A DNA stretch of 60,087 bases from JAJDIA01 sp031555145 (lineage in GTDB: Bacteria; Bacteroidota; Bacteroidia; Bacteroidales; Tannerellaceae). Within the stretch, counting starts at the first letter, position 1; each line of letters starts with the position of its first letter. Shown in pieces: positions 1 to 9,122 of this stretch. Where the stretch lies: the NCBI GenBank assembly GCA_031555145.1, contig JAVBUR010000009.1, forward strand, positions 1 through 60,087, read 5' to 3'. The translations under genes were made by a program, and so were the position numbers. Below the pieces are notes generated by a model. That model was not told the DNA's origin and ran no database searches. It was given only the letters and a program-made list of their open reading frames with translations.

Positions 1-115
1 CGCTGACGCGGCGCATGATAATTGTTGTTATTCTAATTGACCGTGGGCTCGGCTTCGCCAGCACCCACGGCTACGAACACAATGCCCGTGACCGGGCATT
101 CATCGTCGCGGCGAA
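1..115. repeat. Truncated half of a hairpin-rich dispersed repeat
   Basis: This is the right half of the palindromic element seen complete at 16166-16389, cut by the window edge. Shared blocks are GCTGACGCGGCGCAT at 2-16, a CCGTGGG/CCCACGG hairpin at 41-70 followed by CTACGAACAC, then a hairpin at 81-100 and a CGTCGC tail. The 81-100 hairpin has the TGAC loop of the other copy but a different stem (AATGCCCG/CGGGCATT instead of ATACCGC/GCGGTAT), so pairing is kept while sequence changes. No coding potential is seen here. Confidence 0.75.
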
Positions 116-425
116 CACCCATTACTTTCATATTTGGTTGAACTTGAAGATTCTCACGACTGGCCGAATAACATAATTTAAGTCCAAACACCCTGACAAA
201 CAGCTAAAAGAGACAATTCCTAAACAAAAAGGCACAATTTCTACATGCCTTGCAGCCAAAACCTAAGTCCATCTGTCCACTTTTTACCACTGCTCCATCT
301 ACAGTCCATTACTTTTGCATTGTACTGGACAAGGTATCGGCTTACTCCGAACCAGGTACAGGACAAAGAGAAAAAGAGAGAGATATACTAAGTGAATAAA
401 CTGTTCTTTAAATCTATTTAATCTT
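116..425 (+). promoter_or_regulatory. susC upstream region with Bacteroidetes promoter
   Basis: No gene is visible. A TACTTTTG -7 box lies at 310-317, which would start transcription near 324 and leave a leader of about 100 nt before the susC ATG at 426. No clear -33 box and no regulator gene (anti-sigma, HTCS or SusR-like) is visible in this stretch. Any dedicated regulator must lie left of the window. Confidence 0.55.
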
Positions 426-3400
426 ATGAAACAAAAGCAGACAAAGCTCCTTCTTTCCCGGAAGATATCTTCCATTTGGGGAATGTTGCTGGCCGCCATC
501 CTACTCAGTGTGCCGGCATCTCATGTGATGGCAGCGACGGGAACTCCCGAAGTCATTAAAAGCGATGCGTTGCAACAGCGCAAGAAAATCACCGGAACTA
601 TTAAAGACAACTATGGAGAAACAGTGATCGGTGCCTCTATTGTACTTCGCGGTACTACACAAGGTACAGTGAGCGATTTGGACGGGCGTTTTGAGTTGGA
701 AGCATCGGAAGGTGCTATTCTGGTGATCTCTTATATCGGCTACCACAACCAGGAAGTTACAGTCGACAAAACAAACAACTACGCTATTACATTAAGAGAA
801 AACACACACGACCTCGACGAAGTTGTTGTCGTAGGATACGGTGTAGTAAAGAAGAAAGACCTGACAGGTTCTGTAGGTTCCATCTCCCGCAAGGATATCG
901 GCGATGTGTCGGTAGCCAATGTGGAACAAATGATCCAAGGGCGTATCGCTGGTGTAGACGTGATGAACAACACGAGCTATCCGGGTGCCGGCACGTCAAT
1001 CAAGATCCGTGGCGTCGGGACGATCTATAACTCCGACCCGTTGTATGTAATCGACGGAATGGCAGGTGATATCAACTCCGTTAGCCAGTACGATATTGAA
1101 AGCATCGAAATCCTGAAAGATGCTTCTGCTACTTCTATCTATGGAGCACGTGCAGCAAACGGCGTTGTGCTGGTAACAACGAAAAGAGGTCAGAAAGGCA
1201 ATGTCAAAGTAAACCTGAATGCCTATACCGGTGTTGCACAGGCAGCCACAAAACTGGACCTGCTGAATGCCGACCAGTATATCGACCTGGTAACGGAACT
1301 GAACCCTAACTTCTTCCGTGATGCCAAACGTTTTACTTCTACAGCAGAAGGCGGCTTAGGCATGAGCGAACAATGGGCCCGTACCACCCGTACAAATATG
1401 TGGGACGAAGTATACCGCAACGCACTCCAACAGGAATATAACCTGAGCGTCAGCGGCGGTAGCGACAATGCAGTATATAATGTATCCGGATCTTACACCA
1501 ACATGGAAGGCATCAGCAGAGGATACGATTACGAACGCCTCAACCTGATGGCAAATATGGAATTCACGATCCGCAAATATGTGAAGATCGGACAGAGCCT
1601 CTCATTGCGTCGGACAAATACCAACAATGTGCGCCCGGATATGCTTAATATCGTACGTTGGGCACCGTATATGCCGGTAGAAGATTCGGAAAATGCCTGG
1701 GGCTATTCCAAGACGACCACGCCGTACGACCAAAACGACAACTTCAACCCGATGACCGACCTGAATCTGAAGTCGGTCTTTTCGAAGAATACGTTGATTC
1801 GCGAACAGGCATTTATAGAAGTGTCTTTCCTCGATATGTTCAAATGGCGTACGCAGATCCAATACAGCAACACTGCCAGCAACGGATTGACCTGGTTCCC
1901 ATATAACGAAAACGGTAACCTGTCGAATCCGGCCAAGATCAACGAAACGTATCAGTACTCCGAATCGGGCAGTATCGAAAACTACCTGAACTTCACGAAA
2001 CAGATCGGCGTACATTCGATCAATGCCATGGTAGGTAACACCTATTCATCGGATAAGTACAACAACGGACGTTCGGTAGAAGTATCCGGCTCCGGTTCTG
2101 ACAAGAAAGCATGGGAAAACTACGAAGTATTGCTCGTAACCAAGACACCGCAATCCGCTGTACCCAATAACAGCACCTGGCATAGCGCCTATCTGTCGTA
2201 CTATGGTCGTGTCAACTATTCACTGATGGACAAATACCTGTTCACGTTCAACTATCGTCAGGATGCTTCGCCTAACTTCTCTCCGAAGAATCGTTGGGGA
2301 CGTTTTCCCTCTGTGGCATTGGCATGGAAGGCTGATCAAGAAGAATTTATGCGTCCGTATGAAAATCTGTCACAGTTGAAACTGCGTCTGAGCTGGGGTA
2401 AGTCGGGCAATGACCGTATCAACAGCTATGCCTATATGGCTAACCTGTATTCCGGTCGGGAAAACAATATCGTAGCACCTTTCGGTGTAAACCAGACCCA
2501 AATGTCGGGAGTGACGATCAACGGTCTGCCGGCTACGGATATCCGTTGGGAAACAACGACATCCTATAACGCTGGTGTCGACGTAGGCTTCCTCAACAAC
2601 AGCATCACAGCGACAGTAGATGTATATACCCGCCTGACAGATGGTATCCTGATTAAGGTACCCATCCCCGGATCATCCGGTATCGATGACTCTCCGTTCC
2701 AGAACGCCGCTGAAGTACGTAACACGGGGGTTGAATTCCAGGCTGCTTACCACAAGACTGTCGGCAAAGTAAACTTTACAGTGGGCGGTACCGTAAGTTA
2801 TAACAAGAACGAAGTCGTATCTCTGGGCCAGGGCGAACCGATCGTAGTGGATGAGATGCGTACCGAAAAAGGTCGTTCCATCGGTGAATACTACGGATAT
2901 GTAGTGGACAAAGTATTATCGACCACTGCCGAAGCCGATGCTTACAACCAGAAATACGGCACCAATGTAAAAGCCGGTGACATTGCCTTCAAAGACATCG
3001 CCGGTCCGAAGGATGAAGATGGCAATCCGACAGCTCCCGACGGAAAGATCGACGACAACGACCGTACCTTTATCGGTAAGTCTATCCCGGCTTGGAACTT
3101 TGGCTTGAACCTCCAGGCAAACTACCGTGCATTCGACTTCCAGATGGGTATGTCGGGCGTAGCCGGTAACAAACTGTATGACCGTGCCCGTATCTTCGAC
3201 CTCGATGCCATGAAACGTCCGTTCAACCAGACAACAGAAGTATTGAATCGCTGGCAGAAAGAAGGTGACGTAACCGACGTACCGCGTGCCGTAGTAGCCG
3301 ACCCGAGCAACAACCTCCGCTCGTCAGACCGTTACATCAAAGAAGGTAGCTACCTGCGTATCAAGAACGTAACCGTAGGTTATACCGTTCCCCTGACCTC

Positions 3401-3605
3401 CAACAAGGCTATCGACCGCCTGCGTTTCTACATCACCTGTCAGAATCTGTACACCTTTACCAAATACGACGGACTGGATCCTGAAGTAGGTAGCGGTTTC
3501 GGACACGATGCCCAGAACGGTAACATGAAACGTGGGGTAGTTACTTCTACCAATATGGTACCCATACCACGTACATACCTCTTCGGCGTACAGGCTACGT
3601 TTTAA
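426..3605 (+). CDS. SusC/RagA-family TonB-dependent outer-membrane transporter
   Basis: TonB-dependent porin-like transporter that, with its SusD partner, imports oligosaccharides or other large nutrients across the outer membrane. The 1059-residue protein has a signal peptide (about residues 1-37), a carboxypeptidase-regulatory-like beta domain (about 55-125), a TonB box DEVVVVGYG at 131-139, a plug with the PLYVIDG and YGARAANGVVLVTTK blocks, and a long 22-strand-type barrel ending in aromatic F. There is no STN (secretin/TonB N-terminal) domain, so signalling to an anti-sigma factor is not expected. It starts an operon with susD 20-32 nt downstream. The substrate cannot be read from sequence. 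The nearest hydrolase, GH110, is convergent and may or may not be functionally linked. Confidence 0.95.
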   Translation: MKQKQTKLLLSRKISSIWGMLLAAILLSVPASHVMAATGTPEVIKSDALQQRKKITGTIKDNYGETVIGASIVLRGTTQGTVSDLDGRFELEASEGAILVISYIGYHNQEVTVDKTNNYAITLRENTHDLDEVVVVGYGVVKKKDLTGSVGSISRKDIGDVSVANVEQMIQGRIAGVDVMNNTSYPGAGTSIKIRGVGTIYNSDPLYVIDGMAGDINSVSQYDIESIEILKDASATSIYGARAANGVVLVTTKRGQKGNVKVNLNAYTGVAQAATKLDLLNADQYIDLVTELNPNFFRDAKRFTSTAEGGLGMSEQWARTTRTNMWDEVYRNALQQEYNLSVSGGSDNAVYNVSGSYTNMEGISRGYDYERLNLMANMEFTIRKYVKIGQSLSLRRTNTNNVRPDMLNIVRWAPYMPVEDSENAWGYSKTTTPYDQNDNFNPMTDLNLKSVFSKNTLIREQAFIEVSFLDMFKWRTQIQYSNTASNGLTWFPYNENGNLSNPAKINETYQYSESGSIENYLNFTKQIGVHSINAMVGNTYSSDKYNNGRSVEVSGSGSDKKAWENYEVLLVTKTPQSAVPNNSTWHSAYLSYYGRVNYSLMDKYLFTFNYRQDASPNFSPKNRWGRFPSVALAWKADQEEFMRPYENLSQLKLRLSWGKSGNDRINSYAYMANLYSGRENNIVAPFGVNQTQMSGVTINGLPATDIRWETTTSYNAGVDVGFLNNSITATVDVYTRLTDGILIKVPIPGSSGIDDSPFQNAAEVRNTGVEFQAAYHKTVGKVNFTVGGTVSYNKNEVVSLGQGEPIVVDEMRTEKGRSIGEYYGYVVDKVLSTTAEADAYNQKYGTNVKAGDIAFKDIAGPKDEDGNPTAPDGKIDDNDRTFIGKSIPAWNFGLNLQANYRAFDFQMGMSGVAGNKLYDRARIFDLDAMKRPFNQTTEVLNRWQKEGDVTDVPRAVVADPSNNLRSSDRYIKEGSYLRIKNVTVGYTVPLTSNKAIDRLRFYITCQNLYTFTKYDGLDPEVGSGFGHDAQNGNMKRGVVTSTNMVPIPRTYLFGVQATF

Positions 3606-3637
3606 TTCTTCAACACAGTAATTTAATGCATACAGCA

Positions 3638-5158
3638 ATGAAAAAGATACTTTTATTGATCATAGGATGTATTACCCTGGCAGGTTGCAACGACGATGTG
3701 CTCAACCTGAACAACCCGGCCCAATACGACGAATCCAATTATTTCAAGACACAGAACGAATGTCAGGAGTCGGTGATCTCCCTCTATTCTGTCCTCACCA
3801 TGCGTCCGTTCTATGCCCGTGACTGGTATTTCATGTTCGACCTACTCGGCGGTCAGGCGAGTAAGACGGCGAACCTGGAAGTTCCCTTTGTGCAGTTCGA
3901 CGAATTCACATATAATGCCGACAACGATTATATCAATTGGGCCTGGACCGGCTATTACCGTATTGCCATGCGTTCGCTGGTAGCCATCGAGAAGGTGAGT
4001 GCCTGGGAGACCAAGACAAGCTCCGAAGCAGCCGCCAAGGAACTGATGTTGGGTGAAGCGCATTTCTTCTATAGCTATGCCTATTATTACCTGACAGAAC
4101 TGTGGGGCGATGTTCCCAGCCATGATACCTGGACATCAATCAAAAATGATCCGGCCAAGCCAAGAACAGCCTATGCCGATATTCAGAAGAAGATGGAAGA
4201 ATCACTCACTGTCGCCATTGCCAAGCTGCCCGAAGAATGGGATTCGTCCAACCTGGGACGTATTACGAAGGATGCGGCCCGTGCGATGATGGGTAAGATC
4301 TACCTCACACAGGGTCAATACGACAAGGCTGTACAGATTCTCTCTGCCGTCAAGGCCGATCAGTTGCACAACAATTACTATACCCTCTTCACCCGTGGCA
4401 ACCACGTCAGCAAGGAAATCATCATGCAGGTGGTACATAAGTTCTGGGGCTGGGGCGAAGGTAATTCATACTATATGTGGGGGGGAAAAGAAAGTTGGGG
4501 TAGCGGTAAAGCTGCCAACTGCGGCCGCCACGTAGAATATGGTTTCAACGACTGGAATAACGTTAGTGTACCCGATGCTGCCATGACTAAGTTCACTTAC
4601 TCACTGAATGGAAAACAGTATCTCGACCCCCGTAACCAGGAAATAGTGTACGGCGACGGAACGATTGGCGACGGTGATTTCGCCGGAGGCAAGTTCGACT
4701 ACAAACCCAACGACGGCACAGCTGCTACAGGTTACAAATGGAAAAAATACTGTTATTACGAGACCGCCGAGCACATGAATATGGACGATGGCGACTACTC
4801 CTCCATCCTGATCCGTGTAGCCGACGTGAAACTGCTGCTGGCTGAAGCCTATATCGGTAAAGCGGATTACGAATCAGCCCGCAAACAGATCAACGAAGTG
4901 CGTGCCCGTGTAAATGCCACTCCGTACGAAAGCCTCACAGCGGCCAATGCCTTCGACGCCCTGAAGACAGAACGTTACATCGAGCTCTTCGGCGAACAGC
5001 ACTACTGGTTCGACCTCGTCCGCTGGGACCGCCTGGGTAAAGTAGATATGGTAAAAGAAATCGGCCGCAACATGAAAGCCCAGCACAAGAAGTTCCCGAT
5101 CCCGACAACAGAAAAAGATACCAACCAGTTCATGGAAGTCTCTGACGGTTGGAATTAA
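3638..5158 (+). CDS. SusD/RagB-family nutrient-binding lipoprotein
   Basis: Surface lipoprotein that caps the upstream SusC barrel and binds its substrate. I chose the ATG at 3638 because it begins a canonical lipoprotein signal (MKKILLLIIG, lipobox LAGC with Cys17); the in-frame ATG at 3626 would add four residues, MHTA. The 506-residue length, the early block with NYFKT, the TPR-like helical core and the C-terminal RYIELFGEQHYWFDLVRWDR block are typical of the family. It follows susC closely with no promoter between, and a strong hairpin terminator lies 78 nt after its stop, so the pair is a two-gene operon. Confidence 0.95.
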   Translation: MKKILLLIIGCITLAGCNDDVLNLNNPAQYDESNYFKTQNECQESVISLYSVLTMRPFYARDWYFMFDLLGGQASKTANLEVPFVQFDEFTYNADNDYINWAWTGYYRIAMRSLVAIEKVSAWETKTSSEAAAKELMLGEAHFFYSYAYYYLTELWGDVPSHDTWTSIKNDPAKPRTAYADIQKKMEESLTVAIAKLPEEWDSSNLGRITKDAARAMMGKIYLTQGQYDKAVQILSAVKADQLHNNYYTLFTRGNHVSKEIIMQVVHKFWGWGEGNSYYMWGGKESWGSGKAANCGRHVEYGFNDWNNVSVPDAAMTKFTYSLNGKQYLDPRNQEIVYGDGTIGDGDFAGGKFDYKPNDGTAATGYKWKKYCYYETAEHMNMDDGDYSSILIRVADVKLLLAEAYIGKADYESARKQINEVRARVNATPYESLTAANAFDALKTERYIELFGEQHYWFDLVRWDRLGKVDMVKEIGRNMKAQHKKFPIPTTEKDTNQFMEVSDGWN

Positions 5159-5235
5159 TCAGGGCTGAGATTATAACAGTTGAGATTTATAAGAATTAGA
5201 ATTAATACAACAGATTTATAGTAAATACCACGCCA

Positions 5236-5272
5236 AAGGGGCTGGGTCAACAAAAGTTTGACTCAGCCCCTT
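5236..5272 (+). terminator. susCD terminator hairpin
   Basis: A 15-bp stem (AAGGGGCTGGGTCAA at 5236-5250 pairing with 5258-5272, one G:U pair) around a 7-nt loop. It lies between the end of susD and the end of the convergent GH110 gene and could stop transcription from both sides. Confidence 0.75.
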
Positions 5273-5318
5273 CTTCATTGAATAGGGGACCTAACACCTA
5301 TTTCTTATAAATACCTTA

Positions 5319-7097
5319 TCATTCGAAGGTATTGTTCTCCAGCACTTCGTTGGTGACCCGTTCGAAGAGGAAGGGCTCGGTGTTCCAATGGAAGGCAGGG
5401 TATTCGGCGTTGTGTCGAACGGTGTTGTTACGGAATATCAATCCATCGACTGACTTGGCATAGACGATTGGTATGTCGAACGTATCGAATACGTTGTTCT
5501 CGATCAGGATATTGGAATGGAAGTAGGCTTGCTGGTGTTCCAGGTCAGGGATAACAGGGAAGATCGAGATAATGGCATTCGTAAACTGAAACATATTGGT
5601 AAGAGAGTTGACGAAGTGGTTGTTGCGGATCACTACATCTTTACAAGCACCGGTTTCAAACCAGCCATTGCAGTCGCCACAGAGGAGAATGGCGGTACCG
5701 GAGGTGTGATCAAAGGTATTGTCTTCAATCACCGTACGGCGGGGCGTACTGAAGAGAGTGCCGCGTGCGCGGTTGTTGCGGATAATGTTGTTGGTAAAGT
5801 AGACTTCGGGCGTCCACGTCAGGTTCTCGATGCCGAAAGTATTCGTAGCGTTGATCGCCGTATCAATGGACTGAGTGAAGGTGATACGGAAGGATTTGGC
5901 ACCGTCTACAGTGGGCTGGTCTACTGGTTCGATGCGTTCGATATGATTGGCTGCGCCATAGACTTCCATGGTAGAGGCGTTGATGAACTGAACGGTATCA
6001 CCGGAAAAACCCCAGTCGAAACCATAGCTCTGATCATGCATATAATTGGCGATCAGCGTCCGATCATCTTCCCGTCCGGTAACCTTAAGGTAGGTGCCGT
6101 GAACGTTGATGGCATCGTCCATCATTCCTTCATAGATACCATTTTTAGAGACAATCTTTCCGCGGCATCCGGAGAAGTGTGTGGCGTCAGCCTGCGTCGT
6201 AAAGAAACGAGGGTCTGTGTCACCACGGAGGCAAACGGAGAAACCGTCGAGTTGGATATCTTCACACATCTGCGCCAAGAGTCCCATACCTTCGGCATAG
6301 TGTACGTTGATATTGAGCAAGCGAGTTTGGTCGGCATGGTAGAGGAAGACGCCCGGTGTGGGGCGGCCATGACCACGCAACGCAACAACGGTGCCGGGAA
6401 TAAGGCGGGGGTTATTCCAGGGAGCACGTATCTGGCGAGGAGCTTCTTCGACAACACCGCGGGTACCAACACGGATATCGCTGGTACGATACACCAGATG
6501 CTTGGTTTCCACATCAAAAGCAATACCGCTACGGGAGACGTGTTCCCAGCCTTCGCCCTGGGAAACAAGGGCGCTATCGCGTATCTCATACTTCACCCAA
6601 GGGGCTACTTCGTAAAGGATTTCACCGGCGATAGTGTCATTCTGCAAGACCATCACCTGGCTGATATGCGGGTTCTCAAAGTCGATATGGAAGTTCATCA
6701 GCGTGCAGTTGGTCGTATTCACCATCGACACCGGCAGCATCCGTCCATGGAAGATCAGTTCGGAGCCTTTGCCATTAAAGAAGATGTTCTTCTTATTTTC
6801 CAACGCCAGACCGATCAGTTTCGGATTGTCCTGATCGTGGTTAGATATATAATAGGTATGCGCCGTCGCCCCTTCCGGATAGAAATCATAGCGTCCGTGC
6901 GGCAGCGTGATAAAGATAGTGCGGGTCGTATCCGCATCATTATAGATCGCTTCAATAGCCTTTGCCAGCAAAGGCGAAGCATTCTCGCCGGTATCAGGCA
7001 ATAAGCCATAATCCGACAGGTTGTAATGATTCTTCCCGCAGGAAGACAACAGACAGAGGCCAGTAAGCAGAAGCACGGCCAAAGATGATCTTTTCAT
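5319..7097 (-). CDS. GH110 alpha-1,3-galactosidase lipoprotein
   Basis: Exo-enzyme predicted to remove terminal alpha-1,3-linked galactose, as in blood-group B or linear alpha-Gal caps on host glycans; inverting right-handed beta-helix fold. The 592-residue protein has a lipoprotein signal (LLSSC, Cys20). Family-specific blocks follow: the AEGMGLLAQMCEDI segment (about 268-281), GDTDPRFFTTQADATHFSGC (about 292-311), and the acidic pair D327-D328 in GMMDDAINVHG that matches the catalytic aspartates of GH110. Several parallel beta-helix coils (IRNN-type repeats) fill the C-terminal part. It starts 41 nt after the ABC-F gene with no clear promoter between, so it may be co-transcribed with it. 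It converges on susCD. Whether it attacks B antigen only or also linear alpha-Gal (subfamily A or B) cannot be decided here. Confidence 0.9.
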   Translation of the reverse strand: MKRSSLAVLLLTGLCLLSSCGKNHYNLSDYGLLPDTGENASPLLAKAIEAIYNDADTTRTIFITLPHGRYDFYPEGATAHTYYISNHDQDNPKLIGLALENKKNIFFNGKGSELIFHGRMLPVSMVNTTNCTLMNFHIDFENPHISQVMVLQNDTIAGEILYEVAPWVKYEIRDSALVSQGEGWEHVSRSGIAFDVETKHLVYRTSDIRVGTRGVVEEAPRQIRAPWNNPRLIPGTVVALRGHGRPTPGVFLYHADQTRLLNINVHYAEGMGLLAQMCEDIQLDGFSVCLRGDTDPRFFTTQADATHFSGCRGKIVSKNGIYEGMMDDAINVHGTYLKVTGREDDRTLIANYMHDQSYGFDWGFSGDTVQFINASTMEVYGAANHIERIEPVDQPTVDGAKSFRITFTQSIDTAINATNTFGIENLTWTPEVYFTNNIIRNNRARGTLFSTPRRTVIEDNTFDHTSGTAILLCGDCNGWFETGACKDVVIRNNHFVNSLTNMFQFTNAIISIFPVIPDLEHQQAYFHSNILIENNVFDTFDIPIVYAKSVDGLIFRNNTVRHNAEYPAFHWNTEPFLFERVTNEVLENNTFE

Positions 7098-7138
7098 GGT
7101 ACGTTTATTTATGTTGTTGTTTTATCTTATGCGCCCTC

Positions 7139-9082
7139 TTATTGGGCATTCAGTTCCTCCAGTTCCATCGTCTGCTCGGCCCAGCGATCCATAACGTCGG
7201 AGAGTTCCTTCTTCAGGGAGGCGTATTCGGTGTAGAGGGCGGTATCGGAGGCTCCTTCGGGGCTAGCCAGTTTGGCTTCGACAGATAGGATAGACTGCTC
7301 GAGAGCATCGATACGGTTTTCGGTTTCGGCTACGGCACGCTCGGCCTTCTTGATAGCGCGGCTTTGTTCTTTGCGGGCTTCGTAGGAGAGTTTGTTCTGG
7401 GTGGGCTGAACCTCTTGGGCATCACCGGTAGCTGAAGAAGCGGCTTGTGAAGAGCGTTCCAGTTCACGCAAACTATCCATCTTCTTTCGTTCTAGGAAGG
7501 CGTAGATACCGCCGAGGTGTTCGATAACGCGCTGGTTACCGAATTCGTATACTTTGTCGACCAGGCCGTCGAGGAATTCACGGTCGTGGGAGACGACAAT
7601 GACGGTGCCGTCGAATTCCCGCAGGGCTTCCTTCAGGACGTCTTTCGAGCGCATGTCAAGATGGTTCGTAGGTTCGTCAAGGATAAGGAGGTTGACAGGT
7701 TCGAGCAGGAGGCGGATCATGGCCAGGCGGCTGCGTTCGCCACCGGAGAGTACGCCGACCTTCTTGTCTGAGGCTTCACCTCCGAACATGAAGGCTCCGA
7801 GGATGTCACGTATTTTGGTACGGATATCGCCCTGGGCTACGTAGTCGATGGTATCGAAGACGGTCATGTTCTCGTTAAGCAGTTGTGCCTGGTTCTGGGC
7901 GAAGTATCCAATCTTCACCAGGTGTCCCAACTGGAGTTTACCGGTATAGTCAATCTCCTCCATGATACACTTGACCAGGGTGGATTTGCCTTCGCCGTTC
8001 TTGCCGACAAAAGCGACCTTGTCGCCACGGTTGATGGTGAAGGTGACATCTTTGAAGATCAGGTGGTCACCGTAGCTTTTGGCCATGTCTTCCATAATGA
8101 CCGGGTAGGCACCCGAATGGGGAGCCGGGGGAAACTTGAGGTGAAGGGCGGAGTTATCGGTATCGTCTACTTCGATACGGTCGACCTTCTCCAACTGTTT
8201 GATACGGGATTGCACCTGTACAGCCTTTGTAGCCTTGTAGCGGAAGCGTTCGATGAAGGCTTCGGTGTCGGCCAGTTTCTTCTGTTGATTCTCGTAGGCA
8301 CGGAGCTGTTGCTCGCGGCGTTCCTGGCGGAGAACGACGTAGTCGGAGTATTTCGCCTTATAGTCGTAGATATGACCGAGTTCGATTTCGACGGTACGAA
8401 AGGTGGTGTTGTCAATAAAAGCACGGTCGTGCGATACAAGGATGACGGCGTTAGCGCGGGTTGCGATAAAGGTTTCCAGCCACTGGATCGACTCGATGTC
8501 GAGGTGATTGGTAGGCTCATCCAGCAGGAGGACGTCGGGTTGGCGAAGCAGTAGTTTGGCCAGTTCAATACGCATACGCCAGCCACCGCTAAATTCGGAA
8601 GTGGGACGGTCGAAGTCACTCCGGAGGAAACCCAGGCCAATCAATGTACGTTCCAATTCGGCATGATAGTTAGTGCCGCCCATCATCAGGAAGTGCTCGC
8701 TGAGGTGGGTGACGCGATCGATCAACTTGTGGTATTCTTCCGATTCGTAGTCGGTTCGTTCGGCCAGTTGATTATTCAGGCGGTTTATCTCGACCTCCAT
8801 CTCGCGGATGTGTTCGAAGGCCTGTTCGGCTTCTTCGCGCACACTGCGGCTATTCACGAGTTTCATCTGTTGGGGAAGGTAACCGATGGTGATGTCTTTA
8901 GGGATACTGACGTTACCCGAAGTCGGCGCCTGCAATCCGGCGATGATCTTCAGCAGGGTGGATTTCCCCGCGCCATTCTTTCCCACCAGGGCGATGCGGT
9001 CTTTCTTATTGACCACAAACGACACCTCATCAAACAAGGTAAACCCTCCAAATTCAACTGTTAATCCGTCTATCGATATCAT
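7139..9082 (-). CDS. ABC-F family ATPase (duplicated ABC domains)
   Basis: Soluble ribosome-associated ABC-F protein with two nucleotide-binding domains and no membrane segments. The first domain has Walker A GKNGAGKST (about 34-42), signature FSGGWRMRIELAK and Walker B VLLLDEPTNHLD. The second has GKNGEGKST, LSGGERSRLAMIR and LLILDEPTNHLD. An Arg/Lys-rich linker lies between them and a charged coiled-coil C-terminus (about 565-645) suggests the Uup/YdiF-type housekeeping branch rather than a drug-resistance protein. The length of 647 residues is normal. A -7 box (TATCTTTG on the minus strand, 9103-9110) gives it its own promoter. GH110 follows 41 nt downstream. Confidence 0.93.
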   Translation of the reverse strand: MISIDGLTVEFGGFTLFDEVSFVVNKKDRIALVGKNGAGKSTLLKIIAGLQAPTSGNVSIPKDITIGYLPQQMKLVNSRSVREEAEQAFEHIREMEVEINRLNNQLAERTDYESEEYHKLIDRVTHLSEHFLMMGGTNYHAELERTLIGLGFLRSDFDRPTSEFSGGWRMRIELAKLLLRQPDVLLLDEPTNHLDIESIQWLETFIATRANAVILVSHDRAFIDNTTFRTVEIELGHIYDYKAKYSDYVVLRQERREQQLRAYENQQKKLADTEAFIERFRYKATKAVQVQSRIKQLEKVDRIEVDDTDNSALHLKFPPAPHSGAYPVIMEDMAKSYGDHLIFKDVTFTINRGDKVAFVGKNGEGKSTLVKCIMEEIDYTGKLQLGHLVKIGYFAQNQAQLLNENMTVFDTIDYVAQGDIRTKIRDILGAFMFGGEASDKKVGVLSGGERSRLAMIRLLLEPVNLLILDEPTNHLDMRSKDVLKEALREFDGTVIVVSHDREFLDGLVDKVYEFGNQRVIEHLGGIYAFLERKKMDSLRELERSSQAASSATGDAQEVQPTQNKLSYEARKEQSRAIKKAERAVAETENRIDALEQSILSVEAKLASPEGASDTALYTEYASLKKELSDVMDRWAEQTMELEELNAQ

Positions 9083-9102
9083 GCTGTACTCTTTAACAGC
9101 GG

Positions 9103-9110
9103 CAAAGATA
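9103..9110 (-). promoter_or_regulatory. ABC-F promoter -7 box
   Basis: TATCTTTG on the minus strand, about 21 nt upstream of the ABC-F start at 9082. It matches the Bacteroidetes TAnnTTTG consensus. Confidence 0.55.
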
Positions 9111-9122
9111 CGATATATTGCC

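Noticed and set aside
5517..7004. A 495-codon open frame on the plus strand opposite GH110
   Set aside because: It lies wholly antisense to a convincing GH110 gene, has no family-like motifs, and follows the codon bias of the opposite strand.
7883..8554. A 223-codon plus-strand frame opposite the ABC-F gene
   Set aside because: Antisense shadow of the conserved ATPase domains; no independent start signal or domain.
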